Shown here: positions 34,725 to 45,277 of the stretch, one piece after another
Layout: every line of letters begins with the position of its first letter
How positions within the stretch are numbered: the stretch's first letter is position 1
NCBI GenBank assembly: GCA_964030475.1
Contig: CAXIPT010000015.1
Coordinates: forward strand, 752,318-816,317
Reading direction: 5' to 3'
Length of the DNA stretch: 64,000 nucleotides
DNA from: Tethya wilhelma
Lineage: Eukaryota; Porifera; Demospongiae; Tethyida; Tethyidae
Notes under the pieces: model-generated
The model's database searches: none
Seen by the model: the letters and a program-made list of their open reading frames with translations, nothing else
What the model was told of the DNA's origin: nothing
Program-made: the position numbers and the translations under genes

Positions 34725-35238
34725 TGCTTTTTACCGCACTGCCCATTCCTACACTTCTCATTTTTATAAAATTTTTATTATACTTGTTATAATTATTATA
34801 GTAGCTATAGTCCCACATAATAAACCTAAATACTGATGAAGTATGTACAATAATACAGTAGCTGTAATAACCATTACTATAGTCTATTATATTTATTATT
34901 GTGTAAACCGTGTGTCATAAAATGATGAATGTCATATTTGTACTTTATAGATCCTGGACCAGTTAACTTTTAAATAAAATTTAATTTTACTTTACTAATA
35001 ATTAACGTTAACAAGTAGCAAAAGGGTCGAAAATAAGCAGTGTGGCAATGCCACCAAAAGTATTGTAGTGAATTTCAGCACACGCATGACCAACACTTAT
35101 TAATAATTTTCAGTATTAATTGATCCTATAATATTTTGAGAACATAAATGCCTCAGCTTTCCAAACACAAGTGAATTTTGGAATTGATAGCAATACTGGA
35201 ATGTGATTATCCATGTACATGTATGACTGGAGTACATT

Positions 35239-35625
35239 AGGCCTTGACATAATTTGCTTTTTTTCTTACCTATTTTGCTTTTCTTTTTTGCTCAATATTT
35301 GAGCCCATTTTGCTTTTTATTTTACCTATTTTGCTCAATTAATTGCTTAATTAATAGTGAAGAACTCACTACCCATTACAATTTATTACCATTTTGGTAC
35401 ACTGCTAGTGTGCATGTAACAGAAAAATTGAATATTTTCAGCTTGAGTGTAAGTGTTCAAGTTTTTAATTATGCACTCATGCAGTCTTACCAAGAGTGTG
35501 GAAATATTCTGCCTATTTTGCCAATTTTGCTTAATTTTTTTGCCCATTTTGCTAGCAAATTGCTCAATTCTTTTCACTACCTATTTTGCTCAAAATTTTG
35601 CTAGCAAATTCTGTCAAGGCCTAGA
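35239..35625. mobile_element. Short TIR element built of TTTTGCT-type repeats
   Basis: TAGGCCTTGACATAATTTGC at the left and a near reverse complement (GCAAATTCTGTCAAGGCCTA) at the right. The interior repeats TATTTTGC/CCATTTTGCT many times. Confidence 0.7.
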
Positions 35626-35755
35626 GTACATACATATCAGTATCTATGACCATATGGTCTGTGAGTTAAATCATTTCCTGTGGGCTGAGAATACGTATAA
35701 CAAGGACAATTATTGAGTTGCAGCACTGGCATAATTTCCAAGAAAATTAATAATT

Positions 35756-35825
35756 ATGAAGAAAGTATTGTTGTCAGTAGTTCTGTCAGTATTTCTGCTA
35801 TTGTTGATTGCAGAAGGAAAAGATG
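35756..35825 (+). CDS. Exon 1, Ig-domain protein: signal peptide
   Basis: ATG starts MKKVLLSVVLSVFLLLLIAE, a textbook signal peptide, ending KD and a GTGAGA donor in phase 1. The next exon starts in the matching phase, giving ...EGKDVTVSI. Confidence 0.8.
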
Positions 35826-36085
35826 GTGAGAGAAAATACACACAATCATAATCATGTTCATTCGGATAGCATAATTTTCTGATTCTAATGCTTGCCTATT
35901 TATTATTCGCAAATAAAATTATTAGACCCCACTTATTACTCTTTTCCCCACTAAAAATAGCTATTATTTAGCACCTCATAACCAGACTGAGTGATTCAGT
36001 ACTATACTATTATCGGCAAATACCCTAGAGATCAAGACTCCATATACTGTCTATTTATTTGTTATTATTTTTTTGCTTTACAAAG

Positions 36086-36360
36086 TGACTGTGTCCATCA
36101 CTCCAAGTGGTACAAACACTGCTGGGGAACAATATGTCTTGAATTGTGTGGCTCAAACATCATCATCATTTGCTCCCTCTTATTCATGGATGTTCAGTAG
36201 TGGAGAACTCCTCAATGGTGTAAAAATATTACAGGGTAGCGACTCAAGTAGTCTACAGTTTAATCCGCTAAGAACATCCCATGAAGGGACCTACACTTGC
36301 ACAGCCACAGTAGAGGAATCGATGGATACAAACTCTTTCCNCTACCGCTTGGACATAACT
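36086..36360 (+). CDS. Exon 2, Ig-like domain
   Basis: After the CTTTACAAAG acceptor it reads VTVSITPSGTNTAGEQYVLN, CVAQTSS..YSWMF and SSLQFNPLRTSHEGTYTCTA, with the two Ig cysteines, the core Trp and the DxGTYTC-like motif (here EGTYTC). One N lies at 36341. Reading on meets a stop at 36406 and no clear donor remains. Repeats start by 36560, so the gene is either truncated here or continues far downstream. Likely a secreted or cell-surface adhesion/immune-type protein. Confidence 0.75.
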
Positions 36361-36559
36361 ACTGCACAAACAAAATTTTGTCCGTATATTACTAAAATTT
36401 GTTCGTAAATTGTCCGGTTACCGAACGTTATCGCGAGCTCTGTATATGTACCATAATCACTAACCATAGATCTTCAGCACCTCTTATTATTCTGCACACT
36501 TTACCATGCAAATTGTTCAAATTTGCCTGTAATTTTCGGAAAAATTCATCATGCCTATA

Positions 36560-36616
36560 GACTTTAGTAAAAATTTCAAAAAAATAAGCAGTGTAGGAAT
36601 GGGCAGTGCTGTCAAA
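36560..36616 (-). mobile_element. FB1 terminus fragment joined to FB3
   Basis: AGTAAAAATTTCAAAAAAAT and the following GTGTAGGAATGGGCAGTGCTGT of FB1 stop abruptly at an FB3 hairpin end. Confidence 0.7.
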
Positions 36617-36743
36617 AAAAAATTCCCAGTATGGTAGTACTGGGTACATATAGGAATGGCACGGATGGCCCATTAGCATAATACAAATATTCACGCAAGT
36701 AACTCTGCAAAAACTGAGCGCTTGGCACTTAAAGGCTTCTCAA

Positions 36744-38253
36744 TAGGAGTGCGGCGAATGTGGGGGTATAATTTTCGGAATAATTGTACCTTTGAGCATA
36801 ATGGAGAATAATTGATTTTGGAAGGAATAAACAGGAGAAATGTAGCTAAATTACGAAAATTACTCATGCCTTGGCCTTAGACCTCGTGGAGGGTCAGAGA
36901 TGGCCCCGAGTTCGAGTTCAGGTACAGTTAGCATCTTTTGTACAGACGGAGTACAGACAGAGTGCTCTTCAAAGACGACCAGAGAGGGTGTGGTAAGGGC
37001 GTGGCAATTAACTCAAACTGTATGGGTCAAAGGCAAGGATGGTAGTGATCCAGAGACTCTATCTGAAGAATCAAGCGGTAAATCTAGCGATGAAGCCGTT
37101 GAAGCACAAAAGAGGACAAATGATCATATTTACAGTTGTGAGTCTCAAAAATCAGGAATAATAATAGAAATTAAAAGAATAATAAAAAAATTTGCAGGAA
37201 TACAGTCTACGGAAAGCCCGCGAAAATCCATACATTTTATCGAACATTTTGATTTTGTATTGGGCATATGGGGGATAATGATATTCATGAGTCTTGGGTT
37301 TGGCACAGAGCCAGCTGCTTTTTCAATCAGTCAAAAGTCAATTCTAATGCTAGGAGAAGCTATAGCTTCGAGTTTTCTGGAAGCACAAGGTCAAGCGCTC
37401 TTGGTTAATACCAAATTTACACGTTTTGGCCCAACTGGAGGTAAGTAGCAAGCGTTTCAAAATAGGATAATTCTAGAATTATAGCTAACTTTGAATTTTG
37501 GGCAAATTAGTACTGAGCCTGCTGAGGCCTTAGCACTTGGTTTAAAGTGAAGTTTGATGATTGCACTTTTGATACAGCTAGTTAGAAATTGTGTGGTGTA
37601 AGTAAGATCACTATACAGGCCGTTTGTGTTAAACATACCAAAGGGGGGTTTTAGCATCGCTGCCTACCTGACAGTAGCACATTTGCCACGTTTTTGGGAC
37701 CATAGATATGTAGTTTAGCTCTTGTTCTATCATTCTATAAAGTCTGTAGTCGTAAATTGTAGTACTTTTTGACTTAAGAACTCTCTTACTCAGGACCTGA
37801 AATTTTTTTGCACGACTTTGAATTTTGGGCAAATCAGTATTGTACTATTCTGAGACTCCAGACTTGGATATACTCTCCTTTACATTGCTGGCTATGTATA
37901 TTCAAGACTTGGAATGGATTAGGCAAAGCATCAAGAAAAAAACAGGAGTTGAAAATACAGAAAAGTTCACATTCAATATTCTCACTTTGAAGAGTATACA
38001 ATAGTGCACGGTAGATTACAATATAGTATGCAAAATATGCGGAAGAATGCGGAAATAGCTTCATGTATAATGATATTCATAAACCACAATGTCGTCACAA
38101 CTACGCTTTATGACAGCTGTACATAATATGAATTTCATTTCCTGTAAGTGGGATAAAATTGAGGGCTTTCCGTAGACTGAATAATGACATTGTGGTTAAT
38201 TTCAACTAAACGGAATAATGCTCAAATTTTTGAGCACATTAGCCTCAAGCCTA
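36744..38253. mobile_element. hAT-like element, 1510 bp, 8-bp target duplication
   Basis: Flanked by CTTCTCAA at 36736-36743 and 38254-38261, fitting the hAT target pattern nTnnnnAn. Ends TAGGAGTGCGGCGAATGTG and, inverted, TAGGCTTGAGGCTAATGTG. It sits inside an FB3 copy whose sequence is otherwise continuous. No recognisable transposase. Confidence 0.85.
36900..37448 (+). CDS. Unrecognised 182-aa ORF inside the hAT-like element
   Basis: Opens with ATGGCCCCGAGTTCGAG in a locally GC-richer stretch. The first half is Ser/Thr/Glu-rich (DPETLSEESSGKSSDEAVEA); the second half is mildly hydrophobic. A GTAAGT donor directly follows GPTGG near the end (37441), so it may be an exon. No domain recognised. 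It may be a captured host exon, a transposase remnant or chance. Confidence 0.3.
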   Translation: MAPSSSSGTVSIFCTDGVQTECSSKTTREGVVRAWQLTQTVWVKGKDGSDPETLSEESSGKSSDEAVEAQKRTNDHIYSCESQKSGIIIEIKRIIKKFAGIQSTESPRKSIHFIEHFDFVLGIWGIMIFMSLGFGTEPAAFSISQKSILMLGEAIASSFLEAQGQALLVNTKFTRFGPTGGK

Positions 38254-38717
38254 CTTCTCAAGCTACTAGATATTTAGCTCATTCTCTTTCTTAAAAGCCT
38301 AAAAACATAAAACCATGGCAAAGGTACCAAACTAAAATATGCCAAACCTCCAATTTTCTCCTCCTCCTCCTCTTTCTCCTTCTCAGTCTTCTTCTTCTTC
38401 TTCTCAGTATCGTATTTCGAAGACTGTTCACTTCAGACACTGATTCTTGAACTAACAAACTTGGTAACATTGTCTTCACGTGCTTAATTTTGGTATCGTG
38501 TGCTCGAGCATTAATCAGAAGCTAGCTAGCCTAACGACCTTTTCCATATTTAAATGTGCGCTATTTGGAATATATTGCAAGACTAGTTGCAAGCAGGTCA
38601 CCAAGTTCTATCATGTTCTCTCGTTCTCTGTGTTCAGTTCTTTGCTTCTTCTTCAGGTATTTCAGTATGAACTCTGTTCAAAAAAAAAAGTAGCTGTCAG
38701 TAGGGAAGTCAGCTAAA

Positions 38718-38968
38718 TTAGAGTCTCGAGGGCCAGCCCAAAAGGGTCTGGTAACACTCGCATAGCGGTTTTGTTCAAGAGTCCAGGAATTTCTCGGACC
38801 ATTTAATTGGCCACAGTGTGTTAGCTATGTAAACTCCAATAGTGGTCCCTATTTGCCGAATAACAGCAAAACCACACTACAATCTGCTGACAGTGCAGAA
38901 CAAACTACTGATAGCAGTGTTACCAGACTCTTCCTTTCCCTTGGGAAAAGTCTGGCCCGCGAGACTAG
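38718..38968. mobile_element. MITE with TAGAGTCTCGAGGGCCAG ends
   Basis: Left terminus TAGAGTCTCGAGGGCCAG, right terminus a near reverse complement (CTGGCCCGCGAGACTAGA), and subterminal GGGTCTGGTAACAC inverted at GTGTTACCAGAC. About 250 bp. A half copy is at 24970-25012. Confidence 0.8.
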
Positions 38969-39009
38969 AGGTTCAGGTTGAGTCCGCCAGCATTGCCGTC
39001 ATAATCAAG

Positions 39010-39337
39010 AAGTTTGTGATCATTTTTGGCAATTCACAGCTTGTCACACCTTTTGACATTGGAAATGGCCAAAATTGTCTATCATTTGTATGTTTTTCTT
39101 GAATATTCCTTTCCATGATTGAGATTTCAAATTTTGCAACTCATTCTAAGTTCAGTCCTCTTTCTATTTGCATGATTGTTAGGTATTTGTCATATATTTA
39201 CCTGCGGCAAATTTCACTTGAAAGAGACAACTCCACTCACTGCTGGCAGATCCAACAACCCTTTACCTTTTTCTAGATTTTCTCCAATTATAAGAATTTG
39301 ATGAAAATTGCAACACGTGGTGATGTTGTTTAGAGCC
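39010..39337 (+). repeat. Dispersed repeat, inverted copy at 47190-47540
   Basis: Blocks such as CACACCTTTTGACATTGGAA, AAACATACAAAT (complement) and CACCACGTGTTGCAA are shared, in reverse order and orientation, with 47190-47540, about 330 bp at roughly 85-90% by eye. Confidence 0.8.
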
Positions 39338-39349
39338 TCAGNTATGATC

Positions 39350-39985
39350 ATCTCAAGGAAGAGACACCTTATCTCACCTCTCCAACCACTTACTGTACAT
39401 GATGATCCCTTGGAAAGAGTCTTCTCATATAAATACCTTGGGATTTGGTTGACTCCCACTTTGAACTAGTCTAGTCATGTCACTGAGGTCTGTAAAAAAG
39501 CACGCTCTCAGCTCGGTATTATAGAAATTTCTACCCAAACCCAGCCACTCTGCTCCAGCTATATATCTCCTATGTCAGACCCCACTTGGAGTATGCAGCA
39601 CCAGTTTGGGACCTCCATTAGGTGGGCCTTATCCAGTCCTTAGAGGCTGTGCAGAAATTTGCCCTGAGAATGTGCACCAAGAGTTGGCACCTTGACTACA
39701 ATACTTTGTTGCAAACCTGCAATGTTCCATCACTAGCAGACAGGAGACATCAACTAAAATTGTGCTTCATGTATCAACTCCTGAATGGTAATCTAACCTT
39801 TCCTGATGCACCTGTTGTTAGAAGACCACTGACCGATCACAATCTGCGGAATGCCAGCCCACATCTTCTCACTGAGCCAACCTTCCACTCCTCTGCATAC
39901 CAGTTCTCCTTCTTTCCCCACACTACATCTTTGTGGAATCACCTGCCTAATTCATCAAGAGAATTAAGGTTAAGAGTGTCAGAAC
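39350..39985 (+). pseudogene. LINE reverse transcriptase, C-terminal part
   Basis: Reads YKYLGIWLTPTLN, VCKKARSQLG, then in other frames PTLEYAAPVW-like codons and QSLEAVQKFALRMCTKSWHL, DYNTLLQTCNVPSLADRRHQ and TTSLWNHLPNSS. This is the RT tail typical of CR1/jockey-like elements of sponges and cnidarians. Frameshifts near 39470 and 39620. It joins directly to BEL/Pao sequence near 39990. Confidence 0.85.
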
Positions 39986-39989
39986 CAAA

Positions 39990-42695
39990 TCAAAATGACA
40001 CCTCGTTGCAGTCAAGTGATCTTACCAGAGCACGGGGGTTATGGATTAAAGAATCTCAGTCCATGTTGATGCAAGACAAACACTTTGAGAGCTGGAAGAA
40101 ACAATTCAACCTCTTAACAGACTCAGAAATGTATGGAGATGTGGTGGAAGGCTAACAAATGCTCCATTGTCTTACTCTGCCAAACATCCAGTGATGCTCA
40201 GTAGAGAACACCCTTTCACAGCCCTCGTTGTGCAGAGTGCACACGAAAGAGTGCAACATAATGGTGTGAAGGAAACTCTCACAGAGATTAGAGCCAAGTA
40301 CTGGATTGTTAAAGGAAGAAGTCTGGTAAAGATGTTGATCGGCCGATGTGTTCTGTGCCGACGATTCGATGGAAAACCATTTAGTGCTCCTCGTCCCCCA
40401 CCACTTCCAGCCTTTCGTGTAAATGAAGCACCACCGTTTGCCTATGCGGCCATCGACTTTGCAAGTCCCCTATACGTTAAGACATATGGTGTAACCAAGA
40501 CTGTAAAATTCTGGATCTGTCTGTACACATGCTGCATTACTCGAGCTATATCCATCTGGACATTGTACCTGACATGTCAACTGCTACCTTATCCACAGTC
40601 TGAAGAGATTCTGTGCCAGATGAGGACTAGATAGTTTCTGACAACGAAGCAACCTTCTAGCCTCGTTCCCAGGCTCTCACCTTTGACCTTACACTCACGG
40701 TAAGGAAGGAGGTATGACACGAGTGCGCCTTTGCTGAGCTGGCAAGTGGGTGCACGTGATCAACTCTCATTGTGAAGTATTGCGGTCACATGATTGGAAT
40801 GTAATTAACAGACTTGCCAGCTCAGCAAAGGCGCACTCGTGTCGTACCTCTTCTGAGGAAGGATAGAGCCTGGTCGGAAATATATCACGTGAATGACGTG
40901 GGGATAGACACTAGGGTAGACACGTCCTTTGACCTCTGCAAGCTGTAGCGATTCTGAACTAGCGCTACTACAGTTCATAGATTGATTTAAGCTGCCCAAA
41001 CCATGAAAATAAGCAAGGTAAGTACAGTAAAATTACTTACTTTCGAGCTGTTCATGCTAGGCGCTTGTAAAACGGCACAATTGTGGCAGAGGTCAAAGGT
41101 CACGTCTACCTCCGCGTCATCAATGACGAAATTCACGTGATATTTTTGACCAGGCTCTCTCCGGGCTCCCTCTCCGAAAATGAAATGGAAATGCGGAAAG
41201 AAAGAGGGAGCCTGGTATCTAAAATCACGTGTATGACGTCAATTGTTGCTAAAGAATAAATGCGTGGGTGCGGCGGTTAGAATAATGACGTCAAACTCTT
41301 GGTTCTGTGCACAGAAGCAATATTCGCGATCGCTTAGCGCTACGAGCAGCTAAAAAGTTGTAAAGAAAGCTAGTCGCTAATAGTATATTGTCTATCAATA
41401 GTCTATGGTTATAGTGTATAACTTACTGATCCTCTGCACTACCAATACTTGGTAGAAAATCAGCTCGTGATCGCGCGAGCATTCAAGTTGCCAGGTCGGC
41501 TAATTTGGGACAGTTTGATGCAGACTCAAGCCATAGACAGCCTAATAATACTCTTTCTAACACCGTTTGCTAAGATATCAATCGCCATGCCCACGCACAC
41601 TAATCACCCTTCTACCCCACGTGATTTTAGATACCAGGCTCCCTCTTTCCTTTTCTCTCTCGCTTAATTTCCGGTGGGAGGGAGCCTGGGAACGAGGCTA
41701 GCTCTCTCCTTCCTTACCGTGAGTGTAAGGTCAAAGGTGAGAGCCTTGGAACGTGGTTAACAACCTTTAAGGCTGCAGCACAAGTAATCAAGAAGATCAT
41801 GGGCTGCCAGGAAGTAAAGCAATTTTAACATCTCTCCAAGGTTGGAGTAGAATGGAGTTTCAATCTTGAGAAAGCACCCTGGTGGGGTGGTATATTCGAG
41901 AGAATGGTCAGATCCACCAAAACGTGTTTGAGAAAAATGATCGACCAAGCTAAGCTGACACATGACGAGCTACTAACAGCAGTCATTGAAATCGAGGCCA
42001 TCATTGACTCTCGTCCCCTCTCCCTCGTGTCCTCAGATGACCTCGACAAACCTTTAACCCCATCACACTTGATGATAGGTCGTAGGATTCTCAGTCTGCC
42101 CGATAACCTCAGCTATGAGGAGGACATCAACGACGAGGACTTCGAAATTAATTCAGCTATTCAATTAATTAATCTCAATAGGAGAGCCAAGCACTTGAAC
42201 AATGTGCTCAATCACTTCTGGACATGGTGGAGACGCGAGTACTTACTGGAATTGAGGGACACACACCGATATAGCAAAGGAAGTGCTACAGTCACTCCCG
42301 TTGCCAAAGGAGATGTAGTCTTGTTGCACGAAGAAAGCCAACCCAAAGGATTCTGGAAGCTGGCCAAGGTAGAAGAGACCATTACTGGCAGCGATGGAAA
42401 GACTAAAGGTGCAGTGTTAAAGGTTCCTTCTAAGAAAGGCAAAACAACCACACTAAATCGCCCAGTGCAGTTACTGTATCCCCTGAAAGTCACTCACTGC
42501 CATCAGAAATAGCAGACAACTGTGGAGAAACAGCCTACAGTTGACAGGCACCCCAAGACTCACTCAGAGGCATCAGTGACTTCGCAGAAGAAGAGAAGTG
42601 CAGCAATTAAAGCTCAGGAACAGATCAAGGCCTGTTCACTTGCAGAGGAGAACCGATCGGTTGACCACCTTTATAGCGGTCAACGTGGGGGAGGA
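39990..42695 (+). pseudogene. BEL/Pao retrotransposon pol, integrase region, interrupted
   Basis: In order: ARGLWIKESQSMLM; a frame change near 40125; SREHPFTALVVQSAHERVQH; the zinc-binding and integrase start (YWIVKGRSLVK, CVLCRRFDGKPF, APRPPPLPAFRV); and the core APPFAYAAIDFASPLYVK and WICLYTCCITRAISI. Beyond the insertion at 40657-41760 come ESRPLS-like IDSRPLSLVSSDDLDKPLTP and the terminal GDVVLLHEESQPKGFWKLAK region. Gag, protease and RT are missing. The 3' LTR follows at 42696. Confidence 0.88.
40657..41760. mobile_element. 1.1-kb TIR element inserted in the BEL/Pao integrase
   Basis: Flanked by CAACCTT at 40650-40656 and 41761-41767 (7-bp duplication). Long inverted ends share AGGCTCTCACCTTTGACCTT. 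Interior foldbacks (40710-40745 with 40811-40850; 41190-41225 with 41618-41655) suggest nested elements. No transposase. Confidence 0.88.
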
Positions 42696-42978
42696 TGTTG
42701 TAGACTAAAAGACTTTCATGTAACACTATTGTGAACGCATAGTAGGATGTAACATATGTCATTGTTATTATCTTAGTCTATTTTTCTGTAATTTGTGTCC
42801 AGCCTTAGGCTGTTATTGTATTGATTCGTATAAAAGAAAAGAGCTAGGGCTGTATTTTCAGTCTCTCAGTCTCTCAAAATTTCTGAGTCAGTTGTAACAG
42901 TATTGTTGTGCAAGAACGCTGCATGCATGCTCAGCCGGAGTTGAATGGTTTTACAGACGCCGACCCCAAATTATTACA
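42696..42978 (+). repeat. 3' LTR of the BEL/Pao element
   Basis: Follows the purine tract GGGGGAGGA. Starts TGTTGTAGAC, has a TATA-like GTATAAAAG at about 42828, and ends TTATTACA. The next base resumes FB1 sequence, so the retrotransposon had inserted into an FB1 copy. The 5' LTR is absent. Confidence 0.75.
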
Positions 42979-43680
42979 CTAACTGACTTACTTGAACACG
43001 ATTAATTTCCAGACAAACACAAAAGGCATTGAGCCAACTTTGACCATATAGCAGGATTTCATTTCATGCACAGTATGTCCTTTTCGACTTGTTTGCTGGC
43101 GAAAAGGCAGCAAACAAAATCTAGGCAGCTTTGAAACTCAATATAAAATACTGTACTTTTTATTTAGCCTATTGATGTAGGTAAAGGTTGTCAATAGACC
43201 ACGTGGCATGCACATCAAATGTATACTGCTTTTTGTAGAGACTGACTATAGTCTCTGCTGTGTGATTGTCTCCATGTAATTGAGCACCTTAAGGTGTTTA
43301 AAAAAGTGAATGAACAAGTAGTAAAAATATGAGAAGTGTAGGAATGGGCAGTGTGGTAAAAAGCATTGAAACAAGGCAAGTCTCTGAATTTCGGCACATG
43401 ACTACAGTCATTTTTTGTCCCCAACTCTAGCTCATACATTACTGTGTAACATTCTATATGCTTGTTATATACCTTATCTAATTTAATCAAGTGGTTGCTT
43501 GCATCACTTGATTAAATTGATTCACTTGACTCAATTATCATTAAATGATGGAATTCGAACTTGCAATTGACTCACAAAAATGAAGTAGTCATGTACCAAA
43601 ATTCAGAGACTTGCCTTGTTTCATTTCTTTTTAATGCACTGCCCATTCCTACACTTTTCATTTTTGTAAAATTTTTACTA
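42979..43680 (-). mobile_element. FB1 element, foldback half and body
   Basis: The body (AACTGACTTACTTGAA..., GAGACTGACTATAGTCTCTG) leads to a foldback half with arms GGCAAGTCTCTGAATTTCGG / matching complement, ending TTTTTACTA. The hairpin end is lost to the LTR insertion. Confidence 0.8.
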
Positions 43681-43729
43681 TTGTAATTTAGCACTCTCCA
43701 GCTTTATTTGGTCACTTCATGTGAAAGAC

Positions 43730-44090
43730 CTAAAGATGTGCACGTTGGACACTCTAAGAAACCATTTTGAACATGAGACACTTGCTAACAAGTCAATTGT
43801 TCCCGAAGAAGAAATATTTCCAAAAGGAAATGAAGGAAGGTGTTGCAATGGAAGAACACCTAAAGGAGATGAAAGAAATTACCAATACAATTGGTGCAGC
43901 TGTATCAGAAGAAGACCAAGTTATAACACTTCTCAGTAGTCTTCCTCCAAGCTATATTCTACCCTCATCACTGCATTGGAATCTCGTGTTGATGATCTTA
44001 GTTTTGATTTTGTTCAACAATCACTTAATTATCCACAAGGAGCAGAGGCAGAAGAATACAGTAATAATTAACAAAGCCTTTAGACTCATG
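43730..44090 (+). pseudogene. Ty1/copia-type gag fragment
   Basis: Frames give LDTLRNHFEHETLANK, LFPKKKYFQKEMKEGVAMEE, HLKEMKEITNTIGAAVSEED, then QVITLLSSLPPSY and ALESRVDDLSFDFVQQSL. This is the UBN2/copia gag domain. Two frameshifts; no pol. Confidence 0.85.
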
Positions 44091-44815
44091 CAAGAAACCA
44101 AGTTTGTTCGTTCAAGAATCAGCTTCTAATCTCTGAGAAAAGTTTATAGCCAAGATAAAAGAAGAATAATGACTTGACGGAAGAAGTAGGGATTCCAGAT
44201 GGTTGATATGCCAGCACCAAACAGGCTATATCTTTGAAGCCGTTATAGATATATTATATATACAATCAACTAACATCCGCTAATAGCTGGGTAAATTCTC
44301 TACAATTTGAGTACCAAAGAATTTCAGACTAACAAAAATTAGGCCTGTGCGATCGCGTTTTGTTACATACTATTAGGAAGTTTTTATTGTAAAAATTAAA
44401 CTGATGCGTAAAATGTGAACAGTTTGAGCTAGTCTAAATCAACTCACACCGGTGACACCGCTATAGCTTGGCCTTACCATATTAGCTATCTTTTGGTACC
44501 AAAATGTTGGGTCTAGTTTCTATATACAGACGCCCTGCAAAATTCAAAAGAATTTTGTGGGGTCAAGAATCCCTGGAAGAAGATGGAGAAATTGGAGGCT
44601 TGGCATATTTTAGTTTGTTACTTTAGCCATGGTTTAAGGCCATGTTTTTGGGCTCATTACAAAGAGAAAGAGCTAAATATAGTAGCTTAAGAAGCCTTTT
44701 AGTGCCAAGCGCTCAGTTTTTGCTGAGTTATTCCCGTGAATGTTTGTATTGCACTAATGGGCCATCTGTGTCATTCGAATCTTAATGTACTCATGCAGTA
44801 CTACCATACTGGGAA
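44091..44815. mobile_element. FB3 element with an internal insertion
   Basis: The FB3 start (GTTCGTTCAAGAATCAGCTT), interrupted at about 44165-44560, then the FB3 body and a degraded hairpin end (CAGTACTACCATACTGGGAA). Confidence 0.65.
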
Positions 44816-44958
44816 CAATACACCATTGTAGTTCACAATCAATAGCATATGCTATAGGATTAACTTAGTGGCAGTATATGCGAGTTGACCTTATTCTGTG
44901 CCATGGATATATACACATTCATTCATATTATTAATAGGATTTTTCTTGTACTCAAACT

Positions 44959-44982
44959 ATGACTCTACCACTCTTAACCCAT
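44959..44982 (+). CDS. Exon 1 of second mindbomb-like gene
   Basis: ATG with A at -3, eight codons (MTLPLLTH), then a consensus GTAAGT donor in phase 0. The 72-bp intron to the next exon is normal for a sponge. Confidence 0.65.
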
Positions 44983-45054
44983 GTAAGTGGACTACTTAAA
45001 GTTGAATTATATAATGAGTAATTATTTATAATTTGGACATACGTATATTTATAG

Positions 45055-45277
45055 GTATTTTGCTGTGGTTTAAGAGTTGTTCGTGGTCGTGACTGGGACC
45101 CAGCGGACAACAGTGATGGAGGGGAGGGTCATGTGGGGACAGTGGTGGAGATATCAGAGCCATTACCAGGTGGAGGGAGAATCGCTATTGTGCAGTGGGA
45201 CTGTGGTAACACTGATTATTACCGGTGTGGAGTGGCAGAAAAGTTTGACCTCAGAGTACTGGACAGTATTTCTACTG
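45055..45277 (+). CDS. Exon 2 of second mindbomb-like gene: MIB/HERC2 domain
   Basis: After TTTATAG it reads GLRVVRGRDWDPADNSDGGE, GHVGTVVEIS, RIAIVQWDCGNTDYYRCGV and FDLRVLDSISTG, an almost complete first-type MIB/HERC2 domain, ending at GTGAGC in phase 1. In mindbomb proteins the next exon encodes the ZZ finger. None was found up to 64 kb, though a gap (48029-48128) and many insertions intervene. So this gene is partial or dead. Confidence 0.85.

Larger units (their letters stand above)
33048..34787 (-). mobile_element. Composite FB1 element carrying tandem repeats and a gene fragment
   Basis: Left end is an FB1 hairpin terminus (33048-33110). Right end is the FB1 foldback terminus (GTGCCGAAATTC... 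to TATACTTGT, 34690-34787). Between them lie a 148-bp tandem array and a minus-strand coding remnant. One N (34689) lies at the coding/terminus junction. Either FB1 captured host DNA, or two FB1 remnants happen to bracket it. Confidence 0.5.
36625..38715. mobile_element. FB3 element split by a hAT-like insertion
   Basis: FB3 hairpin end (CCCAGTAT, GGTA, GTACTGGG) at 36628. The body continues to GGCTTCTCAA, resumes at 38254, and runs on to the CTCTGTGTTCAGTTCTT end near 38640. It includes a CTT-rich tract (38350-38402). Confidence 0.8.
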
